Source: Marivita sp965656765 (lineage in GTDB: Bacteria; Pseudomonadota; Alphaproteobacteria; Rhodobacterales; Rhodobacteraceae). From it: 64,000 bases of DNA. Location of the stretch: contig NZ_CBFHLV010000005.1 in NCBI RefSeq assembly GCF_965656765.1, forward strand, positions 1 through 64,000, written 5' to 3'. The notes under the pieces are model-generated. The model saw nothing but the letters and a program-made list of their open reading frames with translations. It made no database searches and had not been told where the DNA came from. Positions 8,742-18,200 of this stretch are shown piece after piece. Each line of letters starts with the position of its first letter. The stretch's first letter is position 1. A program made the position numbers and the translations under genes.

Positions 8742-10384
8742 GCGCGCTTGTCCAAATCCGTGATCTTTGGATCGAAGGCCGCAGCGATGAAACATGGTCA
8801 CCGATCATCAACGGGGCGAGCCTCTCTCTGGAGAAAGGCGAAGTCCTCGGCCTGATCGGGGAATCCGGTGCCGGTAAATCGACACTTGGCTTGGCCGCGA
8901 TGGGTTTCACCCGCGACGGTGTGCGCATCTCCAAAGGGTCGGTGATGTTTGATGGGATTGACCTGATCTCGGCGTCGGCGGCGACGAAACGCGAATTGTT
9001 GGGCAAAAGGATCGCCTATGTCGCGCAGTCTGCCGCAGCCAGCTTTAATCCGGCGCATAAGCTGATCGACCAGCATACAGAAAGCCCTGTACAGCATGGC
9101 GTGATGTCGCGCTCTGAAAGCACCGAGGATGGGATCGAGCTGTATCGGCGGCTGCGTCTGCCTAATCCTGAAGAGATCGGCTTTCGCTATCCACATCAGG
9201 TGTCCGGTGGTCAGCTGCAACGCGCGATGACGGCGATGGCGATGTCGTGCCGGCCCGACCTGATCATCTTTGACGAACCAACCACAGCTTTGGATGTGAC
9301 GACGCAGATCGAGGTTTTGGCGTCGATCCGCGATATCGTTGAGCAATTCGACACAGCTGCGATCTACATCACGCACGACCTTGCCGTCGTGGCGCAGATG
9401 GCGGATCGCATCAAGGTTTTGCTCAAGGGCGACGAAGTTGAAGAGGCTGACACGCGCACGATGTTGTCAGAGCCGAAAGAAGATTACACCAAAAGCCTTT
9501 GGGCAGTGCGCGCATTTGAACGCCCGCAGAAACCTGCTGTACAGACCAGTGCAACGCCGGTGGTGTCAGTGCAGAATGTATCGGCGGCCTATGGCAAGAT
9601 CCCGGTTCTGCATGACGTCAGCTTTGATATTCACGAAGGTCGAACCGTTGCGGTTGTTGGCGAGTCCGGGTCTGGCAAATCCACCACGGCGCGCTGTATC
9701 ACGGGGCTTTTGCCGCCGACGACTGGAACGATTGAATTCGACGGTCAAGCGCTTCCTGCAAATTATAAGCAGCGCAACAAGGATCAGTTGCGACAGGCGC
9801 AGATGATTTACCAAATGGCGGATACGGCGTTGAACCCGCGCAAGACAATTGGCGAAATTATCGGTCGTCCGGTTCAGTTTTACATGGGCCTCACCGGAAA
9901 GCAGAAGCGCCGCCGGGTGGAAGAGCTTTTGGATGAAATCGAACTGCCCGCATCCGAATATATAGACCGGTTGCCAAGCGAACTGTCTGGCGGTCAAAAG
10001 CAGCGCATCGGCATTGCACGTGCCCTCGCGGCAGAGCCGAAATTCATTATTTGTGACGAGGTCACAAGTGCGCTTGATCAGCTTGTTGCAGAGGGCATTC
10101 TGAAGTTGCTGGCGCGACTACAAGATGACCTCAAACTCAGCTATATGTTCATCACCCATGACCTCGCGACGGTCAAAGCGATCGCTGACGAAGTTGTCGT
10201 GATGAAAGAGGGAAAAGTGGTGGAGCAAGGCCCCAAACAGGAAATGTTTGTGCCGCCGCATCACCCTTATACCGATCTGTTGCTCAGTTCAGTTCCTGAA
10301 ATGGATCCGGACTGGCTTACGAATCTGCTCAATGAACGCGGAGTTGATAACATCGGCGACGCGGCTGTTGGTAAGATGTCATGA
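8738..10384 (+). CDS. ABC transporter ATP-binding protein, fused DppD-DppF type
   Basis: A 548-residue protein with two complete ATPase modules. Module 1: Walker A GESGAGKST (41-49), signature VSGGQLQR (about 155) and Walker B LIIFDEPTTALD (about 176). Module 2: Walker A GESGSGKST (about 308), signature LSGGQKQR (about 417) and FIICDEVTSALD (about 437). Each module ends with an oligopeptide-ABC C-terminal region (HPYTDLLLSS in module 2). It energises the two permeases and replaces separate DppD and DppF subunits. The start at 8738 overlaps the OppC stop by four bases. Confidence 0.9.
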   Translation: MSALVQIRDLWIEGRSDETWSPIINGASLSLEKGEVLGLIGESGAGKSTLGLAAMGFTRDGVRISKGSVMFDGIDLISASAATKRELLGKRIAYVAQSAAASFNPAHKLIDQHTESPVQHGVMSRSESTEDGIELYRRLRLPNPEEIGFRYPHQVSGGQLQRAMTAMAMSCRPDLIIFDEPTTALDVTTQIEVLASIRDIVEQFDTAAIYITHDLAVVAQMADRIKVLLKGDEVEEADTRTMLSEPKEDYTKSLWAVRAFERPQKPAVQTSATPVVSVQNVSAAYGKIPVLHDVSFDIHEGRTVAVVGESGSGKSTTARCITGLLPPTTGTIEFDGQALPANYKQRNKDQLRQAQMIYQMADTALNPRKTIGEIIGRPVQFYMGLTGKQKRRRVEELLDEIELPASEYIDRLPSELSGGQKQRIGIARALAAEPKFIICDEVTSALDQLVAEGILKLLARLQDDLKLSYMFITHDLATVKAIADEVVVMKEGKVVEQGPKQEMFVPPHHPYTDLLLSSVPEMDPDWLTNLLNERGVDNIGDAAVGKMS

Positions 10385-10445
10385 GAATCGGTCCAAAAAG
10401 GACTGCAAGGCGGAACGACACCGCGAAAAAAACAGGGAGAAGATG

Positions 10446-11987
10446 ATGACTCGCATTTCAAGACGTGGACTACTTAAGACCGGCGCGGCTGCCGGTGTTC
10501 TGGCGGCAAGCGGCCTGCCCCTGCGCGCGCAACAGCGCGGCGGGACACTGCGCCTTGGTTTGGCCGGGGCGAACACCTCGGACAGCTGGGACAGCCGGAC
10601 ACACTCGGACAGCTTTATGATCATGGCCGGTCACGGTGCGGTCTTTGATTGTCTGACCCAAGTGGCGGCCAACGGTGAACTGATTGGTGAGCTTGCAGAA
10701 AGCTGGGAAGCGTCGGCTGACGCTGTCACATGGACGTTCAAGCTGCGTCAGGGCGTGACGTTCCACAACGGTAAAGCGTTCGGCGCGGATGACGTTCTCG
10801 AATCGCTCCAGATGCACACTGCAGAAGGTGCGAAATCTGCAGCCAAGCCGATTGTCGAAAACATCTCGGAAATGACCAAGGTAAGCGATAGCGAGGTGAA
10901 ATTCACGCTCAAGGCTGGTAACGCCGACTTCCCGTTCCTGCTGTCTGATTATCACATTTGCATCTTCCCCGCGGGCCAGATCGAAGAGGCGATTGCACAG
11001 GGTATTGGCACAGGTCTCTACAAGGTTGAGAGCTTTGACCCCGGCGTGCGCGTTTTGCTGAGCCGTGTCGATGGTCACTATAAAGACGGTGATGCAGGTT
11101 GGTTCGACAGCGTCGAGATGATTGCGATCAATGATTCCTCGGCTCGTATGAACGCGCTGATGACCGGTCAGGTTGATGCAGTGAACCGCGTTGACTTTAA
11201 AACAGAGCCACTCATGCGCGCCAACCCGATGATCAACATCTTCGAAGTGACGGGCAACCAGCACTTTACCTTCCCGATGCTGACAAATGTCGATCCGTTT
11301 ACCAACCTCAAGGTTCGTCAGGCGCTAAAGCACGCGGTCAACCGTCAGGAACTGGTCGACAAGATTCTTTTGGGTCATGGTGCGGTTGCCAATGACAACC
11401 CGATTGGACCGGCGAACCAGTACTTCGCGGATGATCTTGAGATGAACGCCTATGACCCCGATAAAGCGGCATCGCTGCTGAAAGAAGCAGGTATGGATGG
11501 TTTGTCCGTTGATCTGTCCGCCGCCAACGCGGCCTTCCCGGGTGCTGTTGATGCTGCACAGCTGTATCAGGCGTCTGCAAAGGCTGCAGGCATTGACATC
11601 AACGTGGTTCAGGAACCGGATGACGGTTACTGGTCGAACGTTTGGCTGAAAAAGCCGTGGTGTGCGTGCTACTGGTCTGGTCGTGCGACCGAGGACTGGA
11701 TGTTCTCGACCGCCTACGAAGCAGGTGTGCCGTGGAACGACTCGGGTTGGGAAAACGCACGCTTCCAAGAGCTGCTGCTGTCCGCACGCGCAGAGCTTGA
11801 CAGTGACAAGCGTCGCGAACAGTACCGCGAAATGCAGATGCTGGTCTCGAAAGAAGGCGGCACCGTCATTCCGATGTACGCCAACTATGTTGACGCGCAT
11901 TCAACCAAACTGACCAACTCTGGCACCGTCGGTAATGTCTTCCAGATGGACAGTTCGCGTATGATCGAGCGTTGGTGGTTTGCGTAA
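10446..11987 (+). CDS. ABC transporter substrate-binding protein (SBP family 5) with Tat signal
   Basis: A 513-residue periplasmic binding protein. The N-terminus TRISRRGLLKTGAAAG has the twin-arginine motif, a hydrophobic stretch and an A-Q cleavage region near residue 31, so export by Tat is likely. The body has the family-5 layout: GGTLRLGLAG start, LAESWEAS..WTFKLRQGVTFHNGK, and KVRQALKHAVNRQELV. AGGGAG at 10434-10439 fits ATG 10446 better than the ATG three bases earlier. The ligand is not evident: this family binds peptides, glycosides, opines and nickel complexes. The gene lies 61 bp behind the ATPase and ends at a terminator. Confidence 0.88.
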   Translation: MTRISRRGLLKTGAAAGVLAASGLPLRAQQRGGTLRLGLAGANTSDSWDSRTHSDSFMIMAGHGAVFDCLTQVAANGELIGELAESWEASADAVTWTFKLRQGVTFHNGKAFGADDVLESLQMHTAEGAKSAAKPIVENISEMTKVSDSEVKFTLKAGNADFPFLLSDYHICIFPAGQIEEAIAQGIGTGLYKVESFDPGVRVLLSRVDGHYKDGDAGWFDSVEMIAINDSSARMNALMTGQVDAVNRVDFKTEPLMRANPMINIFEVTGNQHFTFPMLTNVDPFTNLKVRQALKHAVNRQELVDKILLGHGAVANDNPIGPANQYFADDLEMNAYDPDKAASLLKEAGMDGLSVDLSAANAAFPGAVDAAQLYQASAKAAGIDINVVQEPDDGYWSNVWLKKPWCACYWSGRATEDWMFSTAYEAGVPWNDSGWENARFQELLLSARAELDSDKRREQYREMQMLVSKEGGTVIPMYANYVDAHSTKLTNSGTVGNVFQMDSSRMIERWWFA

Positions 11988-12010
11988 CTTCACGCCTGTC
12001 ACATGACAGA

Positions 12011-12038
12011 AACGCCCTGCCAATTGGTGGGGCGTTTT
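12011..12038 (+). terminator. Rho-independent terminator of the ABC operon
   Basis: A stem-loop (AACGCCC 12011-12017 with GGGCGTT 12030-12036, inner pairs around an AATT loop) ends in a four-T run, 23 bp after the binding-protein stop. Confidence 0.8.
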
Positions 12039-12059
12039 GCGTTTAGAGGGCCGTAGCGC

Positions 12060-12737
12060 TTAGAGGTGTGTGTCGTAATCCGACACCAGCAGGCGCAGTG
12101 GTTCTTCGTCTTCCTCGACATTGGAAAACCGCCCAATTGGGTGTTCGAATATGTTGTCGGTCAGGTCGTCATTGACGGTTGATACTTCACCAATCAGCAC
12201 GTCGCCTTTCTCGCCCCAGAAAGCATGCCAATTGTTGGGAAAAAGCGTCACTGACTCACCTGGATTGAGCTTGAGATGACCGCCGGCGGGAAGGCTGCGC
12301 ATGGTGCCATCGACCATTACGGATACTTCGGAATCACGGTCTATTCCTCCATCCGCGTCAGCCATGAACAGTTCGATCACTAACACGCCCCCACCGCGGT
12401 TGATGATGTCCTCGACTTTGATGTCATGCCGATGCATCGGGCTTAGTTGATGGTCACGCGAAATCATTATTTTTTCCGCATAGAGCATGGCGCTTTTCTT
12501 GCCCAAATCAGCATTCAGGCCGTTCCGCGTGGTGAACAAGAAGAGCCCCATGTCATCAAAGGCTTCTTTGCCGTAGTCCGTGATATCCCAACCCATCCGC
12601 CGGGCTTTGATTTCAGTGTGGTCACTGGTTTTCAGCGTTTCCGGCGACAGATAGGCAAATGGCGGCAAAGTATAGCCAAAGGACCGGATAAACGCGTCAC
12701 CTTCACGGAGGATATCGTTGATGCGTGACCGTTTCAT
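12060..12737 (-). CDS. D-lyxose/D-mannose ketol-isomerase family cupin
   Basis: A 225-residue protein of the D-lyxose isomerase family (COG3822, DUF1498), which interconverts D-lyxose and D-xylulose (or mannose and fructose). The metal ligands of the cupin fold are visible as His102, His104 and Glu109 (MHRHDIKVED) plus His171 (NNWHAFWGE). The start at 12737 is preceded by an AGAGAGAAG ribosome site; the frame is open twelve codons further. It stands alone on the minus strand behind hslU rather than in a sugar operon, so its physiological substrate is open. Confidence 0.82.
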   Translation of the reverse strand: MKRSRINDILREGDAFIRSFGYTLPPFAYLSPETLKTSDHTEIKARRMGWDITDYGKEAFDDMGLFLFTTRNGLNADLGKKSAMLYAEKIMISRDHQLSPMHRHDIKVEDIINRGGGVLVIELFMADADGGIDRDSEVSVMVDGTMRSLPAGGHLKLNPGESVTLFPNNWHAFWGEKGDVLIGEVSTVNDDLTDNIFEHPIGRFSNVEEDEEPLRLLVSDYDTHL

Positions 12738-12799
12738 GTGCGCTTCTCTCTTTGATGGCGCTAACATACCCAAAGCGAGGGTTTAGTGGAAGTGGTTGG

Positions 12800-12830
12800 A
12801 GCCTCCGGCGGGAGTTTTCTTGGCAAGATG
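12800..12830 (+). repeat. CTCC-GGCG-GGAG hairpin with T run, orientation opposite to both neighbours
   Basis: The stretch between hslU and the isomerase gene contains a short GC hairpin (CTCC 12803-12806, GGAG 12811-12814) followed by TTTTCTTGG. I recall similar CCTCCGGCGGGAG-plus-T intergenic elements from Rhodobacteraceae genomes. It reads as a plus-strand element although both flanking genes are on the minus strand. Only one copy is seen in this window. Confidence 0.35.
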
Positions 12831-12834
12831 AAGG

Positions 12835-14148
12835 TCAGAGCACGTAGCGGCTTAGGTCGGCGGATCGCGTCAATTCTCCGAGGTGCTTTTCCACAAACGC
12901 AGCGTCCACTTTCACTTCGTCGCCACCTCGATCGGGGGCATCGAAGCTTAGATCTTCGAAAACACGCTCCATCACCGTGTAAAGACGCCGCGCACCGATG
13001 TTTTCTACGGATTGGTTTACGTCGGCGGCGATCTTGGCCAAGGCTGCGATTCCGTCTTCAGTGAAGGTCACGACGACCTCTTCGGTTGCCATCAGCGCCG
13101 TGTATTGCAGCGTTAGCGCATTGTCGGTTTCCGTCAGGATGCGCACAAAGTCTTCTTCCGTAAGCGCACGAAGGTTTACGCGGATCGGCAGGCGGCCCTG
13201 CAATTCCGGCAGCAGGTCCGATGGTTTGGCGATGTGAAACGCACCCGAGGCGATGAACAGGATGTGGTCTGTTTTGACTGGACCGTGTTTGGTGCTGACA
13301 GTGGTGCCTTCGATCAACGGCAGGAGGTCCCGCTGGACGCCTTCGCGGCTAACATCACCGCCACGGGTTTCTTGCCGGGCGGCCACTTTGTCGATCTCAT
13401 CCAGAAACACGATGCCGTTTTGTTCGACCGCTTCAAGGGCCAGTTCCTTGACCTGTTCGTCATCCAGCAATTTGTCGGCTTCTTCGGCGATCAGGGTTTC
13501 ATAGCTTTCGGCGACGGTCATCCGTTTGCGGACCGTACGGCCCGAGAAGGCTTTGCCGAACAGATCGCCAAGGTTCATCATTCCTGCGCCGCCGCCCATG
13601 CCGGGCTGACCGGGAATATCCATGGTGGGAAACGGGCTTGACGTGTCTTGGAGTTCGAGTTCGATGACTGTGTCGTCCAGCAGGCCATCTTTCAGTTTCT
13701 TGCGGAACATTTCCCGCGTTCCGTCGCGTGCGCCCTCACCGGCGATGGCCTCAATCACACGTTCTTCGGCCGCTTCATGTGCTTTGGTTTTGACGTCGTC
13801 GCGCATATGGTCGCGGGTCATGGAAATAGCTGCATCCACCAGATCGCGGATGATCTGTTCAACATCGCGACCAACATAGCCGACCTCGGTGAATTTGGTG
13901 GCCTCAACCTTGATGAAGGGTGCTTTGGCAAGTTTGGCCAGACGGCGACTGATCTCGGTTTTGCCGACGCCGGTGGGTCCGATCATCAGGATGTTCTTTG
14001 GATACACCTCTTCGCGCAGATCATCGCTGAGTTGCTTGCGCCGCCACCGGTTTCGCAGGGCTACGGCCACAGCGCGCTTGGCGTCTTTCTGGCCAATGAT
14101 AAAGCGGTCCAGCTCGGACACGATTTCTCGGGGGGTGAGGTCGGTCAT
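12835..14148 (-). CDS. hslU: ATP-dependent protease ATPase subunit HslU
   Basis: A hexameric AAA+ unfoldase that feeds substrates to HslV. The 437-residue protein starts with TPREIVSELDRFIIGQ and has Walker A GPTGVGKT (57-64), Walker B VFLDEID (about 246), the sensor region ELQGRLPIRVNL, and the conserved C-terminal tail LSRYVL that inserts into HslV. All parts of the I, N and C domains are present. It lies 38 bp downstream of hslV in the usual hslVU order. Confidence 0.97.
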   Translation of the reverse strand: MTDLTPREIVSELDRFIIGQKDAKRAVAVALRNRWRRKQLSDDLREEVYPKNILMIGPTGVGKTEISRRLAKLAKAPFIKVEATKFTEVGYVGRDVEQIIRDLVDAAISMTRDHMRDDVKTKAHEAAEERVIEAIAGEGARDGTREMFRKKLKDGLLDDTVIELELQDTSSPFPTMDIPGQPGMGGGAGMMNLGDLFGKAFSGRTVRKRMTVAESYETLIAEEADKLLDDEQVKELALEAVEQNGIVFLDEIDKVAARQETRGGDVSREGVQRDLLPLIEGTTVSTKHGPVKTDHILFIASGAFHIAKPSDLLPELQGRLPIRVNLRALTEEDFVRILTETDNALTLQYTALMATEEVVVTFTEDGIAALAKIAADVNQSVENIGARRLYTVMERVFEDLSFDAPDRGGDEVKVDAAFVEKHLGELTRSADLSRYVL

Positions 14149-14186
14149 TTAGTGTATCCTTATCGGCAAAGAGACGCTTCAGCGGT

Positions 14187-14744
14187 TCAAGCGCTGATGG
14201 TCTCAACCGTCAGATTGCCATTGGTGTAAACGCAGATGTCGGCGGCAATTGCCATTGCTTCGCGGGCGATCTGTTCGGCGTCTTTGTCTGTGTCCATCAG
14301 CGCACGCCCTGCGGCGAGTGCGTAGTTGCCCCCTGATCCGATGGCAGTGACATCATGTTCAGGCTCAAGCACGTCGCCTGCACCTGTAATGACGTATAGT
14401 TCCGTGCCATCGGAAACGATCAGCATTGCCTCAAGCTTTTGCAGATACTTGTCGGTCCGCCAATCCTTAGCCAACTCAACGCTTGCGCGCTGTAGCTGAC
14501 CCGGAGTGCCTTCGAGCTTTGTCTCTAGTCGTTCAAGCAGGGTAAATGCGTCGGCGGTAGAGCCAGCAAAACCCGCGACGACGTCATATCCGCCGGGAGA
14601 AATGCGCCGGACCTTGCGTGCGGTGCCCTTGATCACGGTTTGGCCAAGGCTGACCTGACCATCGCCTGCGATGACCACCTTGCCGCCTTTGCGCACGCCG
14701 ATAATCGTGGTGCCGTGCCAGCCGGGAAAATCGTTGTCAGCCAT
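14187..14744 (-). CDS. hslV: ATP-dependent protease peptidase subunit HslV
   Basis: A proteasome-beta-like peptidase of 185 residues. The catalytic threonine is Thr12, exposed after removal of a short propeptide (MADNDFPGWHG), and the TTIIGVRK and AGDGQVSLGQTVIK segments are typical. Alphaproteobacterial HslV carries such a propeptide, unlike the E. coli enzyme. It is transcribed together with hslU. The terminator of trxA lies just upstream, so hslVU has its own promoter somewhere in 14745-14807. Confidence 0.97.
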   Translation of the reverse strand: MADNDFPGWHGTTIIGVRKGGKVVIAGDGQVSLGQTVIKGTARKVRRISPGGYDVVAGFAGSTADAFTLLERLETKLEGTPGQLQRASVELAKDWRTDKYLQKLEAMLIVSDGTELYVITGAGDVLEPEHDVTAIGSGGNYALAAGRALMDTDKDAEQIAREAMAIAADICVYTNGNLTVETISA

Positions 14745-14807
14745 GTGTCATCCCTTTCGTCTTTGTCTCGATATGGGCCGAACAGCCATGCCACACAAGC
14801 CCTGCAA

Positions 14808-14840
14808 CGCAAAACGCCCGGCGCAGATGGCCGGGCGTTT
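14808..14840 (-). terminator. Rho-independent terminator of the addBA-trxA string
   Basis: A 10-bp perfect stem (14812-14821 with 14831-14840) is followed, read on the minus strand, by TTTTGCG. It lies 20 bp past the trxA stop and separates this string from hslV. Confidence 0.85.
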
Positions 14841-14859
14841 GAGATAAAACATCGAAAGA

Positions 14860-15180
14860 TCAGATGCTTTCGTCGATCCAGCCTTTGAGCGCTGCCTTGG
14901 GTGCAGCACCGGTCTTGTTCGAGACGACCTGACCGTCTTTGAAAATAAAGAGCGATGGGATCCCGCGCACGCCCATTGCAGCGGCGGCATTTGGGTTGCT
15001 GTCTACGTCAACTTTCGCAATTTTAATTGCGTCGCCATATTCGGCGGCCAGTTCTTCGAGGGCCGGGCCGATCTGCTTGCAGGGGCCACACCATTCTGCC
15101 CAGAAGTCTACAACTACGGGCACGCTGGAATTTTTGACTTCGGCGTCGAAGGTTTCATCAGTCACGGCGACGGTGGACAT
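14860..15180 (-). CDS. trxA: Thioredoxin
   Basis: A 106-residue cytoplasmic thioredoxin with active site WCGPC (30-34), the buried Asp (VVVDFWA), the cis-proline in GIPSLF, and the GAAPKAAL C-terminal helix start. It is preceded by AAGGAGAA. It lies 48 bp downstream of addA on the same strand and ends at a strong terminator, so it is the last gene of the tsaE-amgK-murU-addB-addA string, though as a small abundant protein it may also have its own promoter. Confidence 0.96.
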   Translation of the reverse strand: MSTVAVTDETFDAEVKNSSVPVVVDFWAEWCGPCKQIGPALEELAAEYGDAIKIAKVDVDSNPNAAAAMGVRGIPSLFIFKDGQVVSNKTGAAPKAALKGWIDESI

Positions 15181-15228
15181 CGGGGTTCTCCTTGCGGCTC
15201 AGGCGCATTTGTGTGTCGGAACGAGAGA

Positions 15229-18200
15229 CTAGGTACCCTCTGACGGGCCGTCAAGGTGGCGTGCCCTCACGAGAGCTTGTGTCACACACTTTTCCGACAA
15301 CGGCATATAGGTGGCCGAGCGGGTCCAAAGGATACCAGTTTCGACTTCCCGGTTCGGGTAAATTTCTGCCAGCATTGCATGATATGCGCCCATTTGGCGC
15401 AAAAGACCTTCGGGTATATCTGCCTCGGAAGCAGGCACCGTTCGATTGGTTTTAAAATCAACTGCCTTGATCAGGTCATCTGTGACGATCAACCTATCGA
15501 TGATGCCATGCAAAGGCGTATCTGGCAGCGCATCAACCGTGGCTGTTACCGGCACTTCAGCCAAGGCCGTTTCGGAAAAGACCCAACCCAGTTCGGGGGA
15601 GCAGAGGACAGTCAACGCTTCCGCGATCATCTCGTCTTCCAAGGGGTGATCCCTGATCAGAGCGTGCGCTGCATCGCGTCTGTCAGCCGGGGGTAGAACA
15701 GGAAGCGTTTCCAAAAGCAGGTGAATGAGCGTGCCGCGTTCTTTGGCAACATCACTCAAATCTCCATCCGCTCCGGGCAGGGCTTTGGCACCGCCTAGAT
15801 CTGATGGGCTTTTGGCCTCAGTTGTCGGTGCGAGCGGCGGAGCTGGCGTGGCGAAAAGGGTTGGCAGCTTGACCTGTTCAGCGATTTGCGGCGGTGCAAT
15901 GGACGTAACTGGATGAGGCCATGTCGCGTGATCCAATCTAAGGCCGGTGTCCGGCCCTTCATCATTGAATTCAAAACGCTGGGGATTTGCCCCGACAGTC
16001 TCTAACGTTGCCGAAATTCGGTCATGCCAGCTTTCACCGGATTTGTCCGCGGTTCCGGCCGCAGCGACAACCAGCCAGCGCTCTGCACGGGTTAGCGCGA
16101 CATAGAGCAGGCGATCCCGTTCTTCATCTTCGGCCTCGCGGGCTTGTTCCAAAGCGGTGCGCTGGTACGCTGCGCGGGTTTTGTCCGACCCTCGCCAGTG
16201 GACGGCCCCATCAGCCAAAACAAAGGTCTCTTTGCCAGATTGCGACGCTTTCTTATGCGTGTCTGGTAGGATCACAATAGGCGCTTCTAGGCCTTTGGCG
16301 CCGTGAATGGTCATCACGCGAATACGGGCGCCGGCACTGTCCACGGTGCGTTTGATCTCGATTTCGTCGGTTTCCATCCAATGGAGGAAACCGGTAAGGC
16401 TCGGTATGTCTGTTTGCTCATAGGCCAGCGCCTGATTGAGCAACGCGTCTATCCCGTCTTCCGCCTCTTCACCCAGTCGGCCGATTAGCCTTTGCCGGCC
16501 CATGTGGCGGATCAAGATGCGTTCCAGCAGGTCGTATGGTCGAAGAAAATCAAGCTGGGCGCGCAGGTCGTCCAGAACATCAAGGACCGCAGGGAAATCT
16601 TCTTTCCGCCTACGTAGCTCTTCCCAAAGGTGGGGCGATTTGCGTCGGTGTGCGAGGTCAAAGATGGCTTGTTCATCCAATCCGAACAGTGGTGACCGCA
16701 AAGCCGAGGCAAGCGACAGGCTGTCTTCGGGTGTCGCAAGAAATGACAGAAGTGCGCGGAGATCTTTGACAGCAAGTTCAGCCATGACCTTGAGCTTGTC
16801 GGCACCGGCAATGGGTAAGCTTAATGCCTTACACGCTTTTAGGATTTCGTGGAACAGCGCACCGCGGCTTCGCACGAGTATTAGGAAATCCCCGGCATGA
16901 ATGGCGCGCGAGTCCAGTACGCCGTCTTTGTAGCCTTCAGGAATTGCGGTTCCAGATTTCAGTGTTTGGTCGATGAACCGTGCCACGCGCTGGGCGAGTA
17001 TCACGTTGTGATGCGTAGGGCTGACGCGATCTACGGGTGTGTCCCAGGGCAGATCGTCATCGTCCGTTTTGGCTGGTTCAATCAGGGGCCACAGATCGAC
17101 ACGCCCTGGCAGTTGATCGTGGAATGATATGTGGGTCTGATCAGGCAGAAAACCGGCTTTGTCGCGCCCTTTGAAGGTTTCGTCAACGAGCCGCAGGATC
17201 GGGACAGATGACCGGAACGAATAGCTGAGTTGTCCGTCCTGAAGTGGCGCATCGGTGGCTTGCATCTGTTCCCCGAACGCAGCGCGCATGTGGTCGAATT
17301 CTTTTGGGTCAGCCCCTTGGAACGAATAGATCGACTGCTTTTTGTCCCCCACGACGAAGATCGTGCGCTGCATATTGCTGCGGGCGCCTTCGCCGGACGT
17401 GAATTCCTGTGCCAGTTTGTTGATCACGTCCCATTGCGCTGGGCTGGTGTCCTGCGCTTCGTCCACAAGGATGTGGTCGATCCCGCCATCAAGACGGTAG
17501 AGCACCCATTCTGCCTGCCGTTTGTCAGTGAGCAAATTGCGCGTTCGGGTGATCAGATCGTCGAAATCAAGCCAGCCACGCGCTTGTTTCGTGTCTTCGT
17601 AACGGCGTAGGAAAGCGTCAGCAAAACGGTGCAGCGTGGCGTCGCGCTCCACGGATTCAAACGCCAGTCTTGTCTCCCGTGCCGCTTCAACCCTTTGGTA
17701 CAGATCTTCGAGACGATTTATGCTTGCAGCCGGTGCGCCTTTGCGCAGCTTTGCAGTGGGCGGAAAGGTTTTGCGCAGGTCGCCTTTTTGCGTGAAAACA
17801 ATAGCCTCAAGCGCCAATAGTGCATTCAGATCACCAGCCTGCGCTTGCAGGATGGCATCGGCAAGGTCGTTGTCGCCTTTGCCGCCAGTCCTAAGATCGG
17901 GCACTAATCCTGTCAAAAACTCGGTTTCGCCACTGGGAAAGACCGTGGCGAGCAACATGGATAGCGTATCTTTTTCCCGCAAGCCATAACGCGCCTCAAG
18001 GTCACTGCGTGTGAGCGGTGGGCTAAAGCCGTCACGATGACCAACAATCCGATCGGCCAATTCCTGCAGTGGGTTATTCGACGCAATCCGTGTGATGTCT
18101 TCGATCAAGTTTGCGTCTTGGCCGCTTGCCATGTCATCGAGGATCTGCTCGCGGAGCAACTGCGCGGCCCGGTCATCGATTTCCTGAAACTGTGGGCTCA

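Noticed and set aside
10470..11264. 264-codon open frame on the minus strand
   Set aside because: Antisense to the binding-protein gene, which has a clear signal peptide and family motifs.
13648..14229. 193-codon open frame on the plus strand
   Set aside because: Antisense to hslU and the hslV end; both genes are fully conserved.
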